Assembly (NCBI RefSeq): GCF_015594845.1
Contig: NZ_JADNRK010000013.1
Span: 1 to 55,254, forward strand
DNA length: 55,254 bases
Source: Alkalibacter mobilis
GTDB lineage: Bacteria > Bacillota > Clostridia > Eubacteriales > Alkalibacteraceae
Direction: 5' to 3'
Numbering within the stretch: the first letter of the stretch is position 1; each line of letters opens with the position of its first letter. The notes beneath the pieces were generated by a model, which was not told where the DNA came from, did no database searches, and was given only the letters and a program-made list of their open reading frames with translations. The translations under genes were made by a program, and so were the position numbers. This document shows positions 15,421 to 24,066 of the stretch, in pieces.

Positions 15421-16322
15421 CAAATCCGTTGACATGCCGAATCAAAGTCCCCGCGACCTCGGCAAATCTGGGACCTGGTTTTGATGTCTTTGGAATAGCA
15501 TTAAGTTTGTATAATGAATTTACTATAACTCTGACGCAAAAATCAAGTTTTAAAGGTTGTGAAAAAAGATTCCAAAATAGCAGCAATCTTGTATACAGAT
15601 CAGCTCAATTACTTTTTCAAAAATATCATGCAGATCCACATTACAACCAGGATCTATCAATTGTTTTTAAAACCGAAATCCCATCAGGAAGAGGTCTGGG
15701 AAGTAGTGCATCATGCATCGTAGCAGGTCTGACAGGAGCAAATCTTTTATTGGGTTCTCCCTTTGACTTGAATGAAATATTTCAATTGGCCTGTGAAGTT
15801 GAGGGGCATCCGGACAATATATCCCCAGCCTTATTTGGCGGGCTTACAATCAATACCAAGAACAATGACCTGTACCACTATAGAAAAATAGACGTTTCCA
15901 GAAAATTTGATTTTTATGCCTTAATACCTGATTACGAGGTGTCTACAGAGGCATCCAGAAGTAAAATACCGAAAAACATACCACTGGAAAAAGTATCCTT
16001 AAACATCGCAAATTCAAATATTCTTCTGTTATCTTTAATGAATGGAGATTCCGATGGAGTCAAATTAGGATCTTTGGATTTTATACATGAACCTAGGCGC
16101 AAGTCTTTTATCAAAAATTACGAAATTTTAAGAAACCAGGCGTTAAAAAGCGGAGCCCTAAGCTTTAATATCAGCGGATCCGGACCAACCATACTTATGA
16201 TATGTGATAGAGGCAGCTTTCAATCAAATGAATATACGGACTTCTTAAAATCCATGGACATTTCATGGACTCTGTTGAAACTGACAGTTGACAATGCTGG
16301 ATTTCAATATTATCTTGAGTGA
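15417..16322 (+). CDS. thrB: Homoserine kinase
   Basis: A GHMP kinase that makes O-phosphohomoserine for ThrC. ATG at 15417 overlaps the thrC stop and gives 301 residues. The conserved start VPATSANLGPGFDVFGIAL, the ATP loop PSGRGLGSSASCIVAGL and the C-terminal SGSGPTIL motif are all present. A longer in-frame start inside thrC is rejected. Confidence 0.95.
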   Translation: MTNPLTCRIKVPATSANLGPGFDVFGIALSLYNEFTITLTQKSSFKGCEKRFQNSSNLVYRSAQLLFQKYHADPHYNQDLSIVFKTEIPSGRGLGSSASCIVAGLTGANLLLGSPFDLNEIFQLACEVEGHPDNISPALFGGLTINTKNNDLYHYRKIDVSRKFDFYALIPDYEVSTEASRSKIPKNIPLEKVSLNIANSNILLLSLMNGDSDGVKLGSLDFIHEPRRKSFIKNYEILRNQALKSGALSFNISGSGPTILMICDRGSFQSNEYTDFLKSMDISWTLLKLTVDNAGFQYYLE

Positions 16323-16333
16323 GGATGTGGAAA

Positions 16334-16768
16334 ATGCTAACTAAATATCTAATTGTAAGCAAAGAAATTTTACCTGAATATTTCGATAAAGTCATAGAGG
16401 CAAGAAATTTGGTTGAAACGGGTAAAAAAGAGAATATAAGTGAAGCTGTAAAAGCTGTTGGAATCAGCAGAAGTACATATTATAAGTACAAAGACTATAT
16501 TTTTTCACCATCAACTCATTTCGGAAGAAAAGCTACTTTAAGTTTTGTACTTGAGCACAAGAAGGGTGTTCTATCACACCTTTTGAATACTCTTGCGGAT
16601 GTTGAAGCAAACATACTTACGATCAACCAGGATATACCCATCAACAATCATGCCATCGTAAACATAACTTTGGACATACTTGAAATGAATATTTCCATGG
16701 ACCAGCTTATAGATTCCCTTAAAAAAACAGAAGGAATTACAAAAATAAAACTTTTAACTATTGAATAA
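16334..16768 (+). CDS. ACT-domain protein of the PheB family
   Basis: The 144-residue protein has an N-terminal helical segment (YLIVSKEILPEYFDKV), a short HTH-like stretch (ISRSTYYKYKDYIF) and a C-terminal ACT domain (about 70-142). This is the UPF0735/PheB family, often next to hom, thrB or pheA. Its function is unproven, probably amino-acid sensing for this pathway. ATG at 16334 has GAGG 9 bases upstream; a GTG at 16319 overlaps the thrB stop but lacks a site. It is the last gene of thrC-thrB. Confidence 0.85.
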   Translation: MLTKYLIVSKEILPEYFDKVIEARNLVETGKKENISEAVKAVGISRSTYYKYKDYIFSPSTHFGRKATLSFVLEHKKGVLSHLLNTLADVEANILTINQDIPINNHAIVNITLDILEMNISMDQLIDSLKKTEGITKIKLLTIE

Positions 16769-16795
16769 AAAAAAAGACCTCAAGGTCTTTTTTTT
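16769..16795. terminator. Bidirectional terminator between the PheB-family gene and amtB
   Basis: AAAGACCT/AGGTCTTT hairpin flanked by A and T runs. The T run overlaps the amtB stop codon (16794-16796, minus). Confidence 0.88.
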
Positions 16796-18038
16796 ATTCG
16801 CTTACTATAGTCTTAAGTTGAAAATCCGCATAACTTTCCATACCGTGTTCAGTAAAATCTAGTCCTTCGAGTTCTTCTTCCGGAGTTACTCTCAATCCAA
16901 CTATTTTATCGATCGTTTTAAACAATATAAAGGCTGTTACCATGGTCCAAACGGCAACGGAAACAACACCTATTGCTTGAATTCCAAGTAGTTTGAAGCC
17001 TCCTCCGTACAACAACCCACCTTCTGTGGCAAATAATCCAACCAAGATGGTTCCCATGGCTCCACATACACCATGAACACTTATTGCACCTACGGGATCG
17101 TCTATTTTTAATACGTGGTCAACAAACTCAACAGCCAAAACTATTACAATACCTGCAATCGTGCCTATTATCGCTGCTCCAAATGGTGATACTGCCGCAG
17201 TTCCAGCTGTTATTGCCACCAGTCCTGCCAATGCTCCGTTCAATGTCATGCTGACGTCAGGTTTTCCATATTTGATCCATGTTACCGCCATCGCCATTAT
17301 TGCACCCATTGCCGCTGCCAGGTTTGTAGTTATAAATATAGATGAAATGGCCTCTGCGTTTTCAATTCCTGAAGCTGCCAATTGTGAACCCGGATTAAAT
17401 CCAAACCAACCAAACCACAAAATGAATACTCCCAATGCTCCAAGAGTTATGCTATGACCAGGAATCACTTTGGCTTTACCTTCTTTTGTATATTTACCAA
17501 TTCTCGGTCCAATAATCTTGGCTCCGACCAAAGCTGCCCAACCTCCTACTGAATGAACGACTGTTGATCCGGCAAAATCTATAAATCCAAGTTTGGATAA
17601 AAATCCGCCCCCCCAAATCCAATGCCCTACAACAGGGTAGATCACTAAAGATATAAAAAAACTGTAAGACAGGTAAGAAATGAATTTTGTTCTCTCTGCC
17701 ATAGCTCCTGATACTATCGTTGCTGCTGTCGCACAAAATACAGTTTGAAATATTAAAAACGCAAATGTTGGTACTCCGAAATCATAACTGCCTCCCACGA
17801 AAAAATCAGGTTTCCCTATTATCCCCATCAGAGAATCTCCAAACATAATGCCAAATCCAAAAACCCAATACACAACAGACCCGACCGCAAAGTCCATTAT
17901 GTTTTTCATAATAATATTTCCCGCATTCTTTGCTCTTGTAAACCCAGTCTCAACCATTGCAAATCCTGCCTGCATAAAGAACACCAGGACTGCACCCAAT
18001 AAAACCCATACTGTATCTAAAGAATATGCTAATTCCAT
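16794..18038 (-). CDS. amtB: Ammonium transporter
   Basis: A 414-residue Amt/Rh-family channel with 11 predicted helices. It starts MELAYSLDTVWVLLGAVLVF and carries the family signatures DFAGSTVVHSVGGWAALVGA and HGVCGAMGTI, with conserved pore histidines. It moves ammonium across the membrane. It is the second gene after glnK, the standard pairing in which PII blocks AmtB when nitrogen is ample. Confidence 0.96.
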   Translation of the reverse strand: MELAYSLDTVWVLLGAVLVFFMQAGFAMVETGFTRAKNAGNIIMKNIMDFAVGSVVYWVFGFGIMFGDSLMGIIGKPDFFVGGSYDFGVPTFAFLIFQTVFCATAATIVSGAMAERTKFISYLSYSFFISLVIYPVVGHWIWGGGFLSKLGFIDFAGSTVVHSVGGWAALVGAKIIGPRIGKYTKEGKAKVIPGHSITLGALGVFILWFGWFGFNPGSQLAASGIENAEAISSIFITTNLAAAMGAIMAMAVTWIKYGKPDVSMTLNGALAGLVAITAGTAAVSPFGAAIIGTIAGIVIVLAVEFVDHVLKIDDPVGAISVHGVCGAMGTILVGLFATEGGLLYGGGFKLLGIQAIGVVSVAVWTMVTAFILFKTIDKIVGLRVTPEEELEGLDFTEHGMESYADFQLKTIVSE

Positions 18039-18105
18039 TATTATCCCTCCATTTTACCCAAGTTTATTTTTATTAGATCTTATGATATAATTTCTTTGTT
18101 TGACA

Positions 18106-18162
18106 AACCATCCTGCAAGATGGTTAAAGCATTCCTCTTTTCAAGGCTAGGGGATGCTTTTT
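18106..18162 (-). other. Two hairpins between glnK and amtB
   Basis: AACCATC/GATGGTT (18106-18125) and an AAAGCAT/ATGCTTT stem (18124-18158) occupy the intercistronic space. The latter has a T run on the plus strand but only a short one on the minus strand. They may stabilise or divide the glnK-amtB transcript; no function is proven. Confidence 0.45.
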
Positions 18163-18515
18163 TAATTTAACGCAGCTACACCTTCTTCCCCTGTTCGAAT
18201 TCTGATTGCATTTTGAATTTCGTAAATGAATATCTTGCCGGAACCTATTTCTGTAGATCCCAAAGCTTCTTTAGTTACTCTAACTACTTCGGAAACCGGC
18301 ACTACCGATACTACAACTTCGACTTTAACTTTTGGTAGTAAATCGATTTTGTACTCATTGCCCCTGTAGAATTCGGTTTTTCCCTTTTGCATGCCACATC
18401 CCAGAACCTGCGTTACGGTCATTCCCGTTATTCCTATGGAGTTCAACGCTTCTTTTAGATCCTCCAACTTGCTGTTTTTTGTGATGATTTCAATCTTGGT
18501 CAACATATCAGACAT
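18162..18515 (-). CDS. glnK: Nitrogen regulatory PII protein (GlnK type)
   Basis: The 117-residue trimeric signal protein integrates 2-oxoglutarate, ATP/ADP and, in some groups, covalent modification. The T-loop KTEFYRGNEYKIDLLPKVKVE includes the tyrosine equivalent to Tyr51 of E. coli GlnB. The C-terminal RIRTGEEGVAALN and the GSGKIFIYEI segment are intact. Linkage to amtB argues for GlnK over GlnB. Its mRNA leader is unusual: a promoter at 18646-18674 is followed by a terminator hairpin and a second hairpin before AAGGAGGG. Confidence 0.93.
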   Translation of the reverse strand: MSDMLTKIEIITKNSKLEDLKEALNSIGITGMTVTQVLGCGMQKGKTEFYRGNEYKIDLLPKVKVEVVVSVVPVSEVVRVTKEALGSTEIGSGKIFIYEIQNAIRIRTGEEGVAALN

Positions 18516-18537
18516 TTTCTTCCCTCCTTAAAATTAA

Positions 18538-18572
18538 ATGGAGTCTTATATGCATCGCATACAAGACTCCAT
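18538..18572 (-). promoter_or_regulatory. Long hairpin in the glnK leader
   Basis: A near-perfect 35-bp inverted repeat (arms ATGGAGTCTT / AAGACTCCAT, with a second inner stem TATGC/GCATA). It ends about 7 bp upstream of the AAGGAGGG ribosome site. On the mRNA it could affect initiation or act as the alternative partner of the preceding terminator. Confidence 0.6.
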
Positions 18573-18587
18573 CGTCTTAAAAACAAA

Positions 18588-18622
18588 AAGAGGTCTGCAA
18601 TCAACTTACAGACCTCTTTGTC
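18588..18622 (-). terminator. Terminator hairpin between the GPH symporter and glnK
   Basis: AGAGGTCTG/CAGACCTCT with an 11-nt loop, followed on the minus strand by TTTTTGTTTTT. It can end the GPH symporter transcript. It also lies downstream of the consensus promoter at 18646-18674, so it sits inside the glnK leader. Confidence 0.88.
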
Positions 18623-18645
18623 TTTATTTACTTTTATTGTTAACA

Positions 18646-18674
18646 ATCATAACTCTTATACGAAAAATTGTCAA
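18646..18674 (-). promoter_or_regulatory. Promoter upstream of glnK-amtB
   Basis: Minus strand -35 TTGACA (18669-18674), 17-bp spacer, -10 TATGAT (18646-18651). The palindrome ATTGTTAACAAT partly overlaps the -10 and expected start. Transcription from here meets the hairpin at 18588-18622 within about 20-50 nt. Confidence 0.7.
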
Positions 18675-18692
18675 CTAAAAATATGTTACTTA

Positions 18693-20063
18693 TTAAGATT
18701 TCTTTCTGGCAGCTATCTCAGCCTGCATTTCAGCATGTCTCTCAGGAGTAATCTTATATAAGAAGAAGATTACAATCAAGCCAAATCCTATAAATATTGA
18801 TGGATACAAAGCGATACCGTTTTTGATTCCGTTTATCAGTTGCTCTGTTGGTGCCATATCTGCTACGTATCCGGCAGAAGTAAGAATAACTGTGATGATT
18901 ACGCTTCTTACGAAAATTGCAGTTTTGATAGGCATACTGATCAATGACATTATGAAACCTCTGGCATTTTTGCCTGTTTTCCACTCGCCGTAGTCAGCAG
19001 TCAAACCGTACATCGCAGGGCCTAAAGCATCAGGCATTCCGTATCCAAGATAACCAACGAACATTACAACAAGGAATGTATTGTAGCTCATTGGAAGAGC
19101 CCAAACCATTAATAATGCCGCAATGAACAATGAAAGAGAAATCATGTAAGTAGCTTTTTCTCCGAACTTTTTAGCCAAAGGATTCGCCAAAAGAGCTCCA
19201 ACAAATGTTACTACATTAAGTCCCGTAAAGAAAATCGCCAATCCTGCAAGGTTTTCTATAACATATTTAAAGTAGTAGAAAGCCAAACCAAAGATGATGA
19301 ATCTACCCAGGTATCTTCCCAATTCAGCAAGCATCAAGCCGATCAATGGAGGATTTATTACAATGTTCTTGAACATTTCACCAACAGTCATTTTCTCAGC
19401 TGCTTTTCCGCCTGGCTTAGCCAAACCGTGGAATCCGTAATCTTTAGTGAGGAAGAACAGCGCGTAATATGTAACGATCATGAATGATACACCAATAACA
19501 GTAGTCAAAGTATATCCCATGGCTGGAGTTGTTGACGCTCCCAATGCATTTATCAACTTTGTTCCAAAATATGAAAACGATATAGCTCCCAAAGCATTGA
19601 ACATTCCTCTGTTGGAAGACATGGAAATTCTTTCTTCACGAACAGTAGTCATAGAGTTGTTCATCGCTATATGGGCTGCATAGAAAATATTCCATACCAA
19701 GTGACTTACTATGAATCCAATTGAAATCAACAGTGCTGTCATAGTAGCATTGCTGCTGCTCTTTGTAAACTGCAAAATGAAGAATAGACCTGCAAAAGGT
19801 GGTCCAACCAGCAACCATGATCTGTATCTTCCCCATCTCATGTTGCTCTTTTCCAAAATTGCTCCGGCAGTAGGAACCCAAATAATATCAAATATACTGG
19901 TGATCATCAAAACCGTTCCTGCCAAGGCTGCTGGAATCAATGCAAAGTCAGTCAAAAACGCTGCGAAGAAAAATACTTCCATGTTAACCATAACTTGGAA
20001 ACCGAATGATGGCAATCCGTAGAGATTAATGACCGATTTGCTTAAAGCTTTTTCTTGATTCAT
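18693..20063 (-). CDS. GPH-family (MelB-like) sugar:cation symporter
   Basis: A 456-residue, 12-helix transporter of the glycoside-pentoside-hexuronide:cation symporter branch of the MFS. Family features are GAILEKSNMRWGRYRSWLLVGPP between helices 2 and 3 (seen here as the RWGRYRSW core), NNSMTTVREERISMSSNRGMF, and GYGMPDALGPAMYGLTADYGEW with the KTGKNARGFIMS loop. Substrates in the family are glycosides, pentosides or uronates. No glycosidase gene is nearby, so the substrate is open. It is monocistronic, with a strong promoter at 20189-20217 and a CG-centred site in its leader that suggests sugar-dependent repression. Confidence 0.85.
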   Translation of the reverse strand: MNQEKALSKSVINLYGLPSFGFQVMVNMEVFFFAAFLTDFALIPAALAGTVLMITSIFDIIWVPTAGAILEKSNMRWGRYRSWLLVGPPFAGLFFILQFTKSSSNATMTALLISIGFIVSHLVWNIFYAAHIAMNNSMTTVREERISMSSNRGMFNALGAISFSYFGTKLINALGASTTPAMGYTLTTVIGVSFMIVTYYALFFLTKDYGFHGLAKPGGKAAEKMTVGEMFKNIVINPPLIGLMLAELGRYLGRFIIFGLAFYYFKYVIENLAGLAIFFTGLNVVTFVGALLANPLAKKFGEKATYMISLSLFIAALLMVWALPMSYNTFLVVMFVGYLGYGMPDALGPAMYGLTADYGEWKTGKNARGFIMSLISMPIKTAIFVRSVIITVILTSAGYVADMAPTEQLINGIKNGIALYPSIFIGFGLIVIFFLYKITPERHAEMQAEIAARKKS

Positions 20064-20138
20064 CTTTTTCTCTCCTTCTCTAAATTAAATTTATATGACG
20101 GGATTTTTATACCCCTTCATAATCGTGGTAAACACACA

Positions 20139-20152
20139 TGAAATCGTAACCA
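20139..20152. promoter_or_regulatory. Cre-like/LacI-type operator candidate
   Basis: TGAAATCGTAACCA matches the catabolite-responsive element pattern TGWAANCGNTNWCA except at two positions. It lies about 30-43 nt downstream of the predicted start of the GPH symporter transcript, a position used for roadblock repression. Confidence 0.35.
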
Positions 20153-20188
20153 TTCTGCAAAGAATTTTCTTCTGAATATTATATATCT

Positions 20189-20217
20189 ATAATATTACTG
20201 GAAGTCAGTTTTGTCAA
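20189..20217 (-). promoter_or_regulatory. Promoter of the GPH symporter
   Basis: Minus strand -35 TTGACA (20212-20217), 17-bp spacer, -10 TATTAT (20189-20194). Confidence 0.72.
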
Positions 20218-20253
20218 GATTTTATTGAAAATAATTACGTATTTTCAACTTAA

Positions 20254-21648
20254 TTAGCCAATTCCCAGTAAACTCAAGGCCACCGGTACCCAAGCTGCTA
20301 CTATAATGGCAACAAAAACTTGAATGATTGCAGTCACTTTTGGCATATCCTGCATTTTATAATAGCCGGTCATGTAGGTGAGCAGCGGAACGGTATCCAG
20401 AGGAAGCAGGTAACAATTCGCAACCGTAAGGCCCAAAACCATCATTGGAAATACAGGTGAGATTCCTATGTTTATAGCCAAACCTACCAAAGGTGCTGAC
20501 AATAACGGTATCAATGCTGGTGCTACTGGCACGATTATCAGCATGACAAAAACTATTAAACCCACTACAATCCCTATTCCCACTACAGGCAGATCCAGTG
20601 TCTGTGGAAAGAAATTAGCTACAAGCCACTGACTTACCCCATTTGATATTAAACCGGAACCAATTGTGATAACGCTGCCTACAAGGAAAAAAGCAGGCCA
20701 ACTTACACTTGCAATAAATTCATCCCAGGACAGTATTTCAAAGCCGGGTATAAATAATAGTGCAAATCCTACAAGCGATACCACCGTTATATTGAAAACC
20801 GGGAACCATGAACCCATAACCCAAAATATAAACATGACTGTCATAAGAAATAAAACGTATTTTTCTTTTGAATCCATTTTTTCAGGCACATCAAGTGAAT
20901 TGATGTAATCTAAGATGTCTTCTCTGGGTATTTCCACCACTGGATATATCTTCAACATAAGTTTCCATGCAAATGGCAACACCACAGCAACTATGGGGAT
21001 CCCTATGATCATCCACTGAAGAAAAGTTACTGTTGTTCCAGTCAAATCTTCCAGAAAACTGAGAGTCATAAGATTTAGGGAAGATCCCGCAGGTGTCATC
21101 ATCCCACCGATCATTCCAGCTACCGGAAGAGCAATCATAAATGTCTTCCCAGTCTTTCTTCTATCTTCTTCCTTCTGATAAATTTGCAGGAAGCCCAGTA
21201 CTATGCTGATAAATACTGCTGTAGCTGCAACGTTGGAAATTACCGATGATACCACTGCAGTAGTTATCATCAAAGCTAACAGTACCCTTTTTACATTTTT
21301 TCCAAAAGCCTTTATCAGAGTTTTTAACAATCTGTTTGACAACGGTACTTTAGTCAGGGCCCTCGAAATTCCAAATGACGCCAATACAAAAAATACTATG
21401 GGATTGGTGAACCCCGACAAAGCAGCAGGTACCGATTCAACCGATTTGAAAATAACCAATAATGGTATGCTGAGTAAGCAAGTCACACCAATGGGTATCG
21501 GTTCGGTTATCAAAAGTATTATTACTGTAAGCAAAATCCCCAGTGTGTTTCGACCTGCTATCGAAAGTCCCTCCGTAGCAGGCATTAAATTCATACCCAC
21601 TAAAATCATTGCTGCTAAAATTAAACCGACTAACTTAGATTTTTTCAT
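20254..21648 (-). CDS. DASS/SLC13-family anion symporter
   Basis: A 464-residue divalent anion:Na+ symporter-like protein with about 11-12 helices. It shows ITEPIPIGVTCLLSIPLL near the N-terminus, MTPAGSSLNLMTLSFLEDLTG (the SNT-like ion-binding repeat region) and the C-terminal TVANCYLLPLDTVPLLTY. The family carries dicarboxylates, citrate or sulfate. The substrate cannot be chosen from sequence. It is divergent from a TetR-family gene, which likely controls it. Confidence 0.85.
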   Translation of the reverse strand: MKKSKLVGLILAAMILVGMNLMPATEGLSIAGRNTLGILLTVIILLITEPIPIGVTCLLSIPLLVIFKSVESVPAALSGFTNPIVFFVLASFGISRALTKVPLSNRLLKTLIKAFGKNVKRVLLALMITTAVVSSVISNVAATAVFISIVLGFLQIYQKEEDRRKTGKTFMIALPVAGMIGGMMTPAGSSLNLMTLSFLEDLTGTTVTFLQWMIIGIPIVAVVLPFAWKLMLKIYPVVEIPREDILDYINSLDVPEKMDSKEKYVLFLMTVMFIFWVMGSWFPVFNITVVSLVGFALLFIPGFEILSWDEFIASVSWPAFFLVGSVITIGSGLISNGVSQWLVANFFPQTLDLPVVGIGIVVGLIVFVMLIIVPVAPALIPLLSAPLVGLAINIGISPVFPMMVLGLTVANCYLLPLDTVPLLTYMTGYYKMQDMPKVTAIIQVFVAIIVAAWVPVALSLLGIG

Positions 21649-21760
21649 GTGATCCTCCTTGTTTAATTTTTCACCTTTCTTTACATATATAAATATTTCA
21701 TATATAATTGTTTATATAATTTTCTATTTTGTTATATGTATATAATATTGCGACGTCTAA

Positions 21761-21789
21761 ATTTTATTACAAATTGTAAAGCATGTCAA
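21761..21789 (-). promoter_or_regulatory. Promoter of the DASS transporter
   Basis: Minus strand -35 TTGACA (21784-21789), 17-bp spacer, -10 TAAAAT (21761-21766), giving a leader of about 105 nt. Confidence 0.68.
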
Positions 21790-21818
21790 TGTTCTAAAAT
21801 CAAATAATCTTATATTCG

Positions 21819-21832
21819 ATTAGTGCACTAAT
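21819..21832. promoter_or_regulatory. Palindromic operator candidate of the TetR regulator
   Basis: ATTAGTGCACTAAT is a perfect 14-bp palindrome 20 bp upstream of the tetR ATG and 30 bp upstream of the DASS -35. Its size and position suit TetR-family autoregulation. Confidence 0.55.
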
Positions 21833-21852
21833 TAAAATACGGGGGAAATACG

Positions 21853-22527
21853 ATGGCTCAATACAAAAAAGGGATGGAAACAAAACAAAAGATCATCAAC
21901 TCAAGCAAAAAACTATTTTATCAAAACGGTTACGAAAAAACGTCATGCAAGGCAATATGCGATGATGCAGGAGTCAATGTAGGCTTGATTCCATATTACT
22001 TTAAAAACAAGAATAGAATAGCGTCCATCATTTATACGTATTTTTTGATCGATGTTAAAGATATGGTTCAAAAAATTCTTGTAGAGAAAAATATTCCTTA
22101 CGAACTTAAATATGCAACAGCAGTAGAAAACTGGGTATACATGTCCCTTCTTTTAAGCGATGATAACTATAAAAGATTTTATTACGAAATATGCCGAGCC
22201 AACGTACTGATCGACGAAAATACCAGAGTAGTTGAATTCTTCTACAAGTTGCATAACAACAAATACCGTCTGGGTTTTACCGCCAATGAAATCAAACTTA
22301 TCCGTGTAGTTTCTTCTGCAGCCTCCATGGGTCTAGTAGAGAAGTACGTGCAAGGTTACTTCGATATGGAACTTGATGATTTGATCGCTTATAAGATCAG
22401 GGTCATGTACAAGGAAATGGATATGACAAAAGACGTGGTGGACGATATAATCGAAAAATCTTATAAAATATTCAAGGAAGATATCAACATAGCTCTAAAG
22501 GAAAATTTTAGACTTTACAGAACTTAA
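21853..22527 (+). CDS. TetR-family transcriptional regulator
   Basis: The 224-residue protein has an N-terminal TetR DNA-binding domain (KQKIINSSKKLFYQNGYEKT, then the helix-turn-helix CKAICDDAGVNVGLIPYYFKNK at about residues 10-55). A long helical ligand domain shows no recognised subfamily signature. GGGGGAAATACG precedes the ATG. It is divergent from the DASS transporter with a palindrome between, suggesting local control of an organic or inorganic anion response. Confidence 0.9.
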   Translation: MAQYKKGMETKQKIINSSKKLFYQNGYEKTSCKAICDDAGVNVGLIPYYFKNKNRIASIIYTYFLIDVKDMVQKILVEKNIPYELKYATAVENWVYMSLLLSDDNYKRFYYEICRANVLIDENTRVVEFFYKLHNNKYRLGFTANEIKLIRVVSSAASMGLVEKYVQGYFDMELDDLIAYKIRVMYKEMDMTKDVVDDIIEKSYKIFKEDINIALKENFRLYRT

Positions 22528-22531
22528 TAAA

Positions 22532-22567
22532 AAGAACCGTGGCTGACAATTGTCAGCCACGGTTCTT
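22532..22567. terminator. Bidirectional terminator between tetR and gltD
   Basis: A perfect 36-bp palindrome (arm AAGAACCGTGGCTGACAA). TTCTATT follows on the plus strand; on the minus strand TTTTATTAAG follows. Confidence 0.88.
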
Positions 22568-22570
22568 CTA

Positions 22571-24055
22571 TTATTTTATATTGCTTTTTCCGCTGAGGAA
22601 TATGTCTACTTCTCTTGCTGCCAGCTTACCCTCCTGAATCGCCCAGACTATTAAACTCTGGCCTCTTCTAGCATCTCCTGCAGCAAAAACTTTTTCTTCA
22701 TTCGTTTCAAAAATTTCATACTCTGCGGCAATGTTGGTTCTTTGGTCTCTTTCTATGTTCAATTGATCCATAATAGTATCCTCCGGGCCTAAAAATCCCA
22801 TTGCCAGCAAGACCAAGTCTGCTTTCCAGACCTTTTCTGATCCGGGAACTTCTCTGGGAATCATTCGCCCGCTTTCATCTTTGATCCATTCAACCTGTAC
22901 AGTGTGTAATTCTTTTATTTCGTTTTTTTCATTTCCTATGAGTTTTTTGGTATTTATCAGATATTTCCTTGGGTCCCCTCCATAAAGGCTTATCGCCTCT
23001 TCCTGGCCATAATCGACTTTAAGCTTCTTAGGCCACTCAGGCCATGGATTAGATTCTTCCTGCCTTGATTCAGGGGGCTCAGGCATGATTTCAAACTGCA
23101 CTACGCTCTTGCAACCATGTCTAATAGACGTTCCTACACAATCCGTACCCGTATCTCCGCCACCGATAATTATCACATCTTTGCCTTTCGCACTAACGTA
23201 CTTTCCGTCGCCAAGATCTGAATCCAAAAGACTCTTTGTATTTCTGCTTAAAAAGTCTACTGCAAAGTGAACACCTTTCAAATCTTTTCCCGGTACGTTT
23301 AGACCCCTTGGTTTGGTAGCTCCAATGCACAATACTACAGCATCAAAGTCATTTAGAATTTTTTCGGCAGAAATATCCACTCCTATTTCTGTATTCAATA
23401 CAAATTCAATTCCCGAGTCCCTTAAGACAGCGATTCTCCTGTCCACAAAACGCTTTTCGAGTTTCATGTTCGGTATCCCATACATGAGAAGTCCTCCAGG
23501 CCTGTCACTTCGTTCAAAGACAGTTACATTGTGCCCCGCAGCATTCAAATAATAAGCAGTAGATAATCCGGAAGGTCCTGAGCCTACTACTGCAACCTTC
23601 TTGCCAGAACGTTTGGGTTTTATCGGTTTTACCCAACCCTCGGCAAATGCAGTCTCAATTATCTCATATTCAATATTGCTAATAGTCACAGACTCCATCT
23701 GATATCCCTCTGTGCACGAACCTTCACATGGAGCTGGACATACCCGGGAAGTAAATTCAGGAAATGGATTTGTTCTAACTAATCTTTTATATGCTTCAGA
23801 CCATTGACCTCTATATACTAAATCGTTCCATTCAGGAATCAGATTTCTGACCGGGCAACCAGAGGCCATTCCTGCCAATAGAACTCCTCCATGACAAAAC
23901 GGTATTCCACAGTCCATGCATCTGGCTCCCTGGATTCTCATTTCATCCTTGGACAATGACACTTTGTATTCATTCCAATCCTTTATTCGTTCCTCAGGAG
24001 GTCTTTTTTTGGATTCACTTCTTTGATATTCTAAAAATCCTGTTGCTTTTCCCAT
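22571..24055 (-). CDS. gltD: Glutamate synthase small subunit
   Basis: The 494-residue protein moves electrons from NAD(P)H to the large subunit. It has the N-terminal cysteine clusters for [4Fe-4S] centres (CMDCGIPFCHGG, CPVRNLIP, CPAPCEGSC), an FAD motif (KKVAVVGSGPSGLSTAYYL), an NADPH motif (VIIIGGGDTGTDCVG) and the C-terminal FAAGDARRGQSLIVWAI. ATG at 24055 gives the better spacing to GGAGGG than the ATG one codon upstream. It lies 8-11 bp after gltB, the normal operon. Confidence 0.97.
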   Translation of the reverse strand: MGKATGFLEYQRSESKKRPPEERIKDWNEYKVSLSKDEMRIQGARCMDCGIPFCHGGVLLAGMASGCPVRNLIPEWNDLVYRGQWSEAYKRLVRTNPFPEFTSRVCPAPCEGSCTEGYQMESVTISNIEYEIIETAFAEGWVKPIKPKRSGKKVAVVGSGPSGLSTAYYLNAAGHNVTVFERSDRPGGLLMYGIPNMKLEKRFVDRRIAVLRDSGIEFVLNTEIGVDISAEKILNDFDAVVLCIGATKPRGLNVPGKDLKGVHFAVDFLSRNTKSLLDSDLGDGKYVSAKGKDVIIIGGGDTGTDCVGTSIRHGCKSVVQFEIMPEPPESRQEESNPWPEWPKKLKVDYGQEEAISLYGGDPRKYLINTKKLIGNEKNEIKELHTVQVEWIKDESGRMIPREVPGSEKVWKADLVLLAMGFLGPEDTIMDQLNIERDQRTNIAAEYEIFETNEEKVFAAGDARRGQSLIVWAIQEGKLAAREVDIFLSGKSNIK

Positions 24056-24066
24056 CATTCACCCTC

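Noticed and set aside
18516-18692. ANTAR-type tandem hairpins in the glnK leader
   Set aside because: The first hairpin has an 11-nt loop and there is no hexaloop pair with the A1/G4 pattern.
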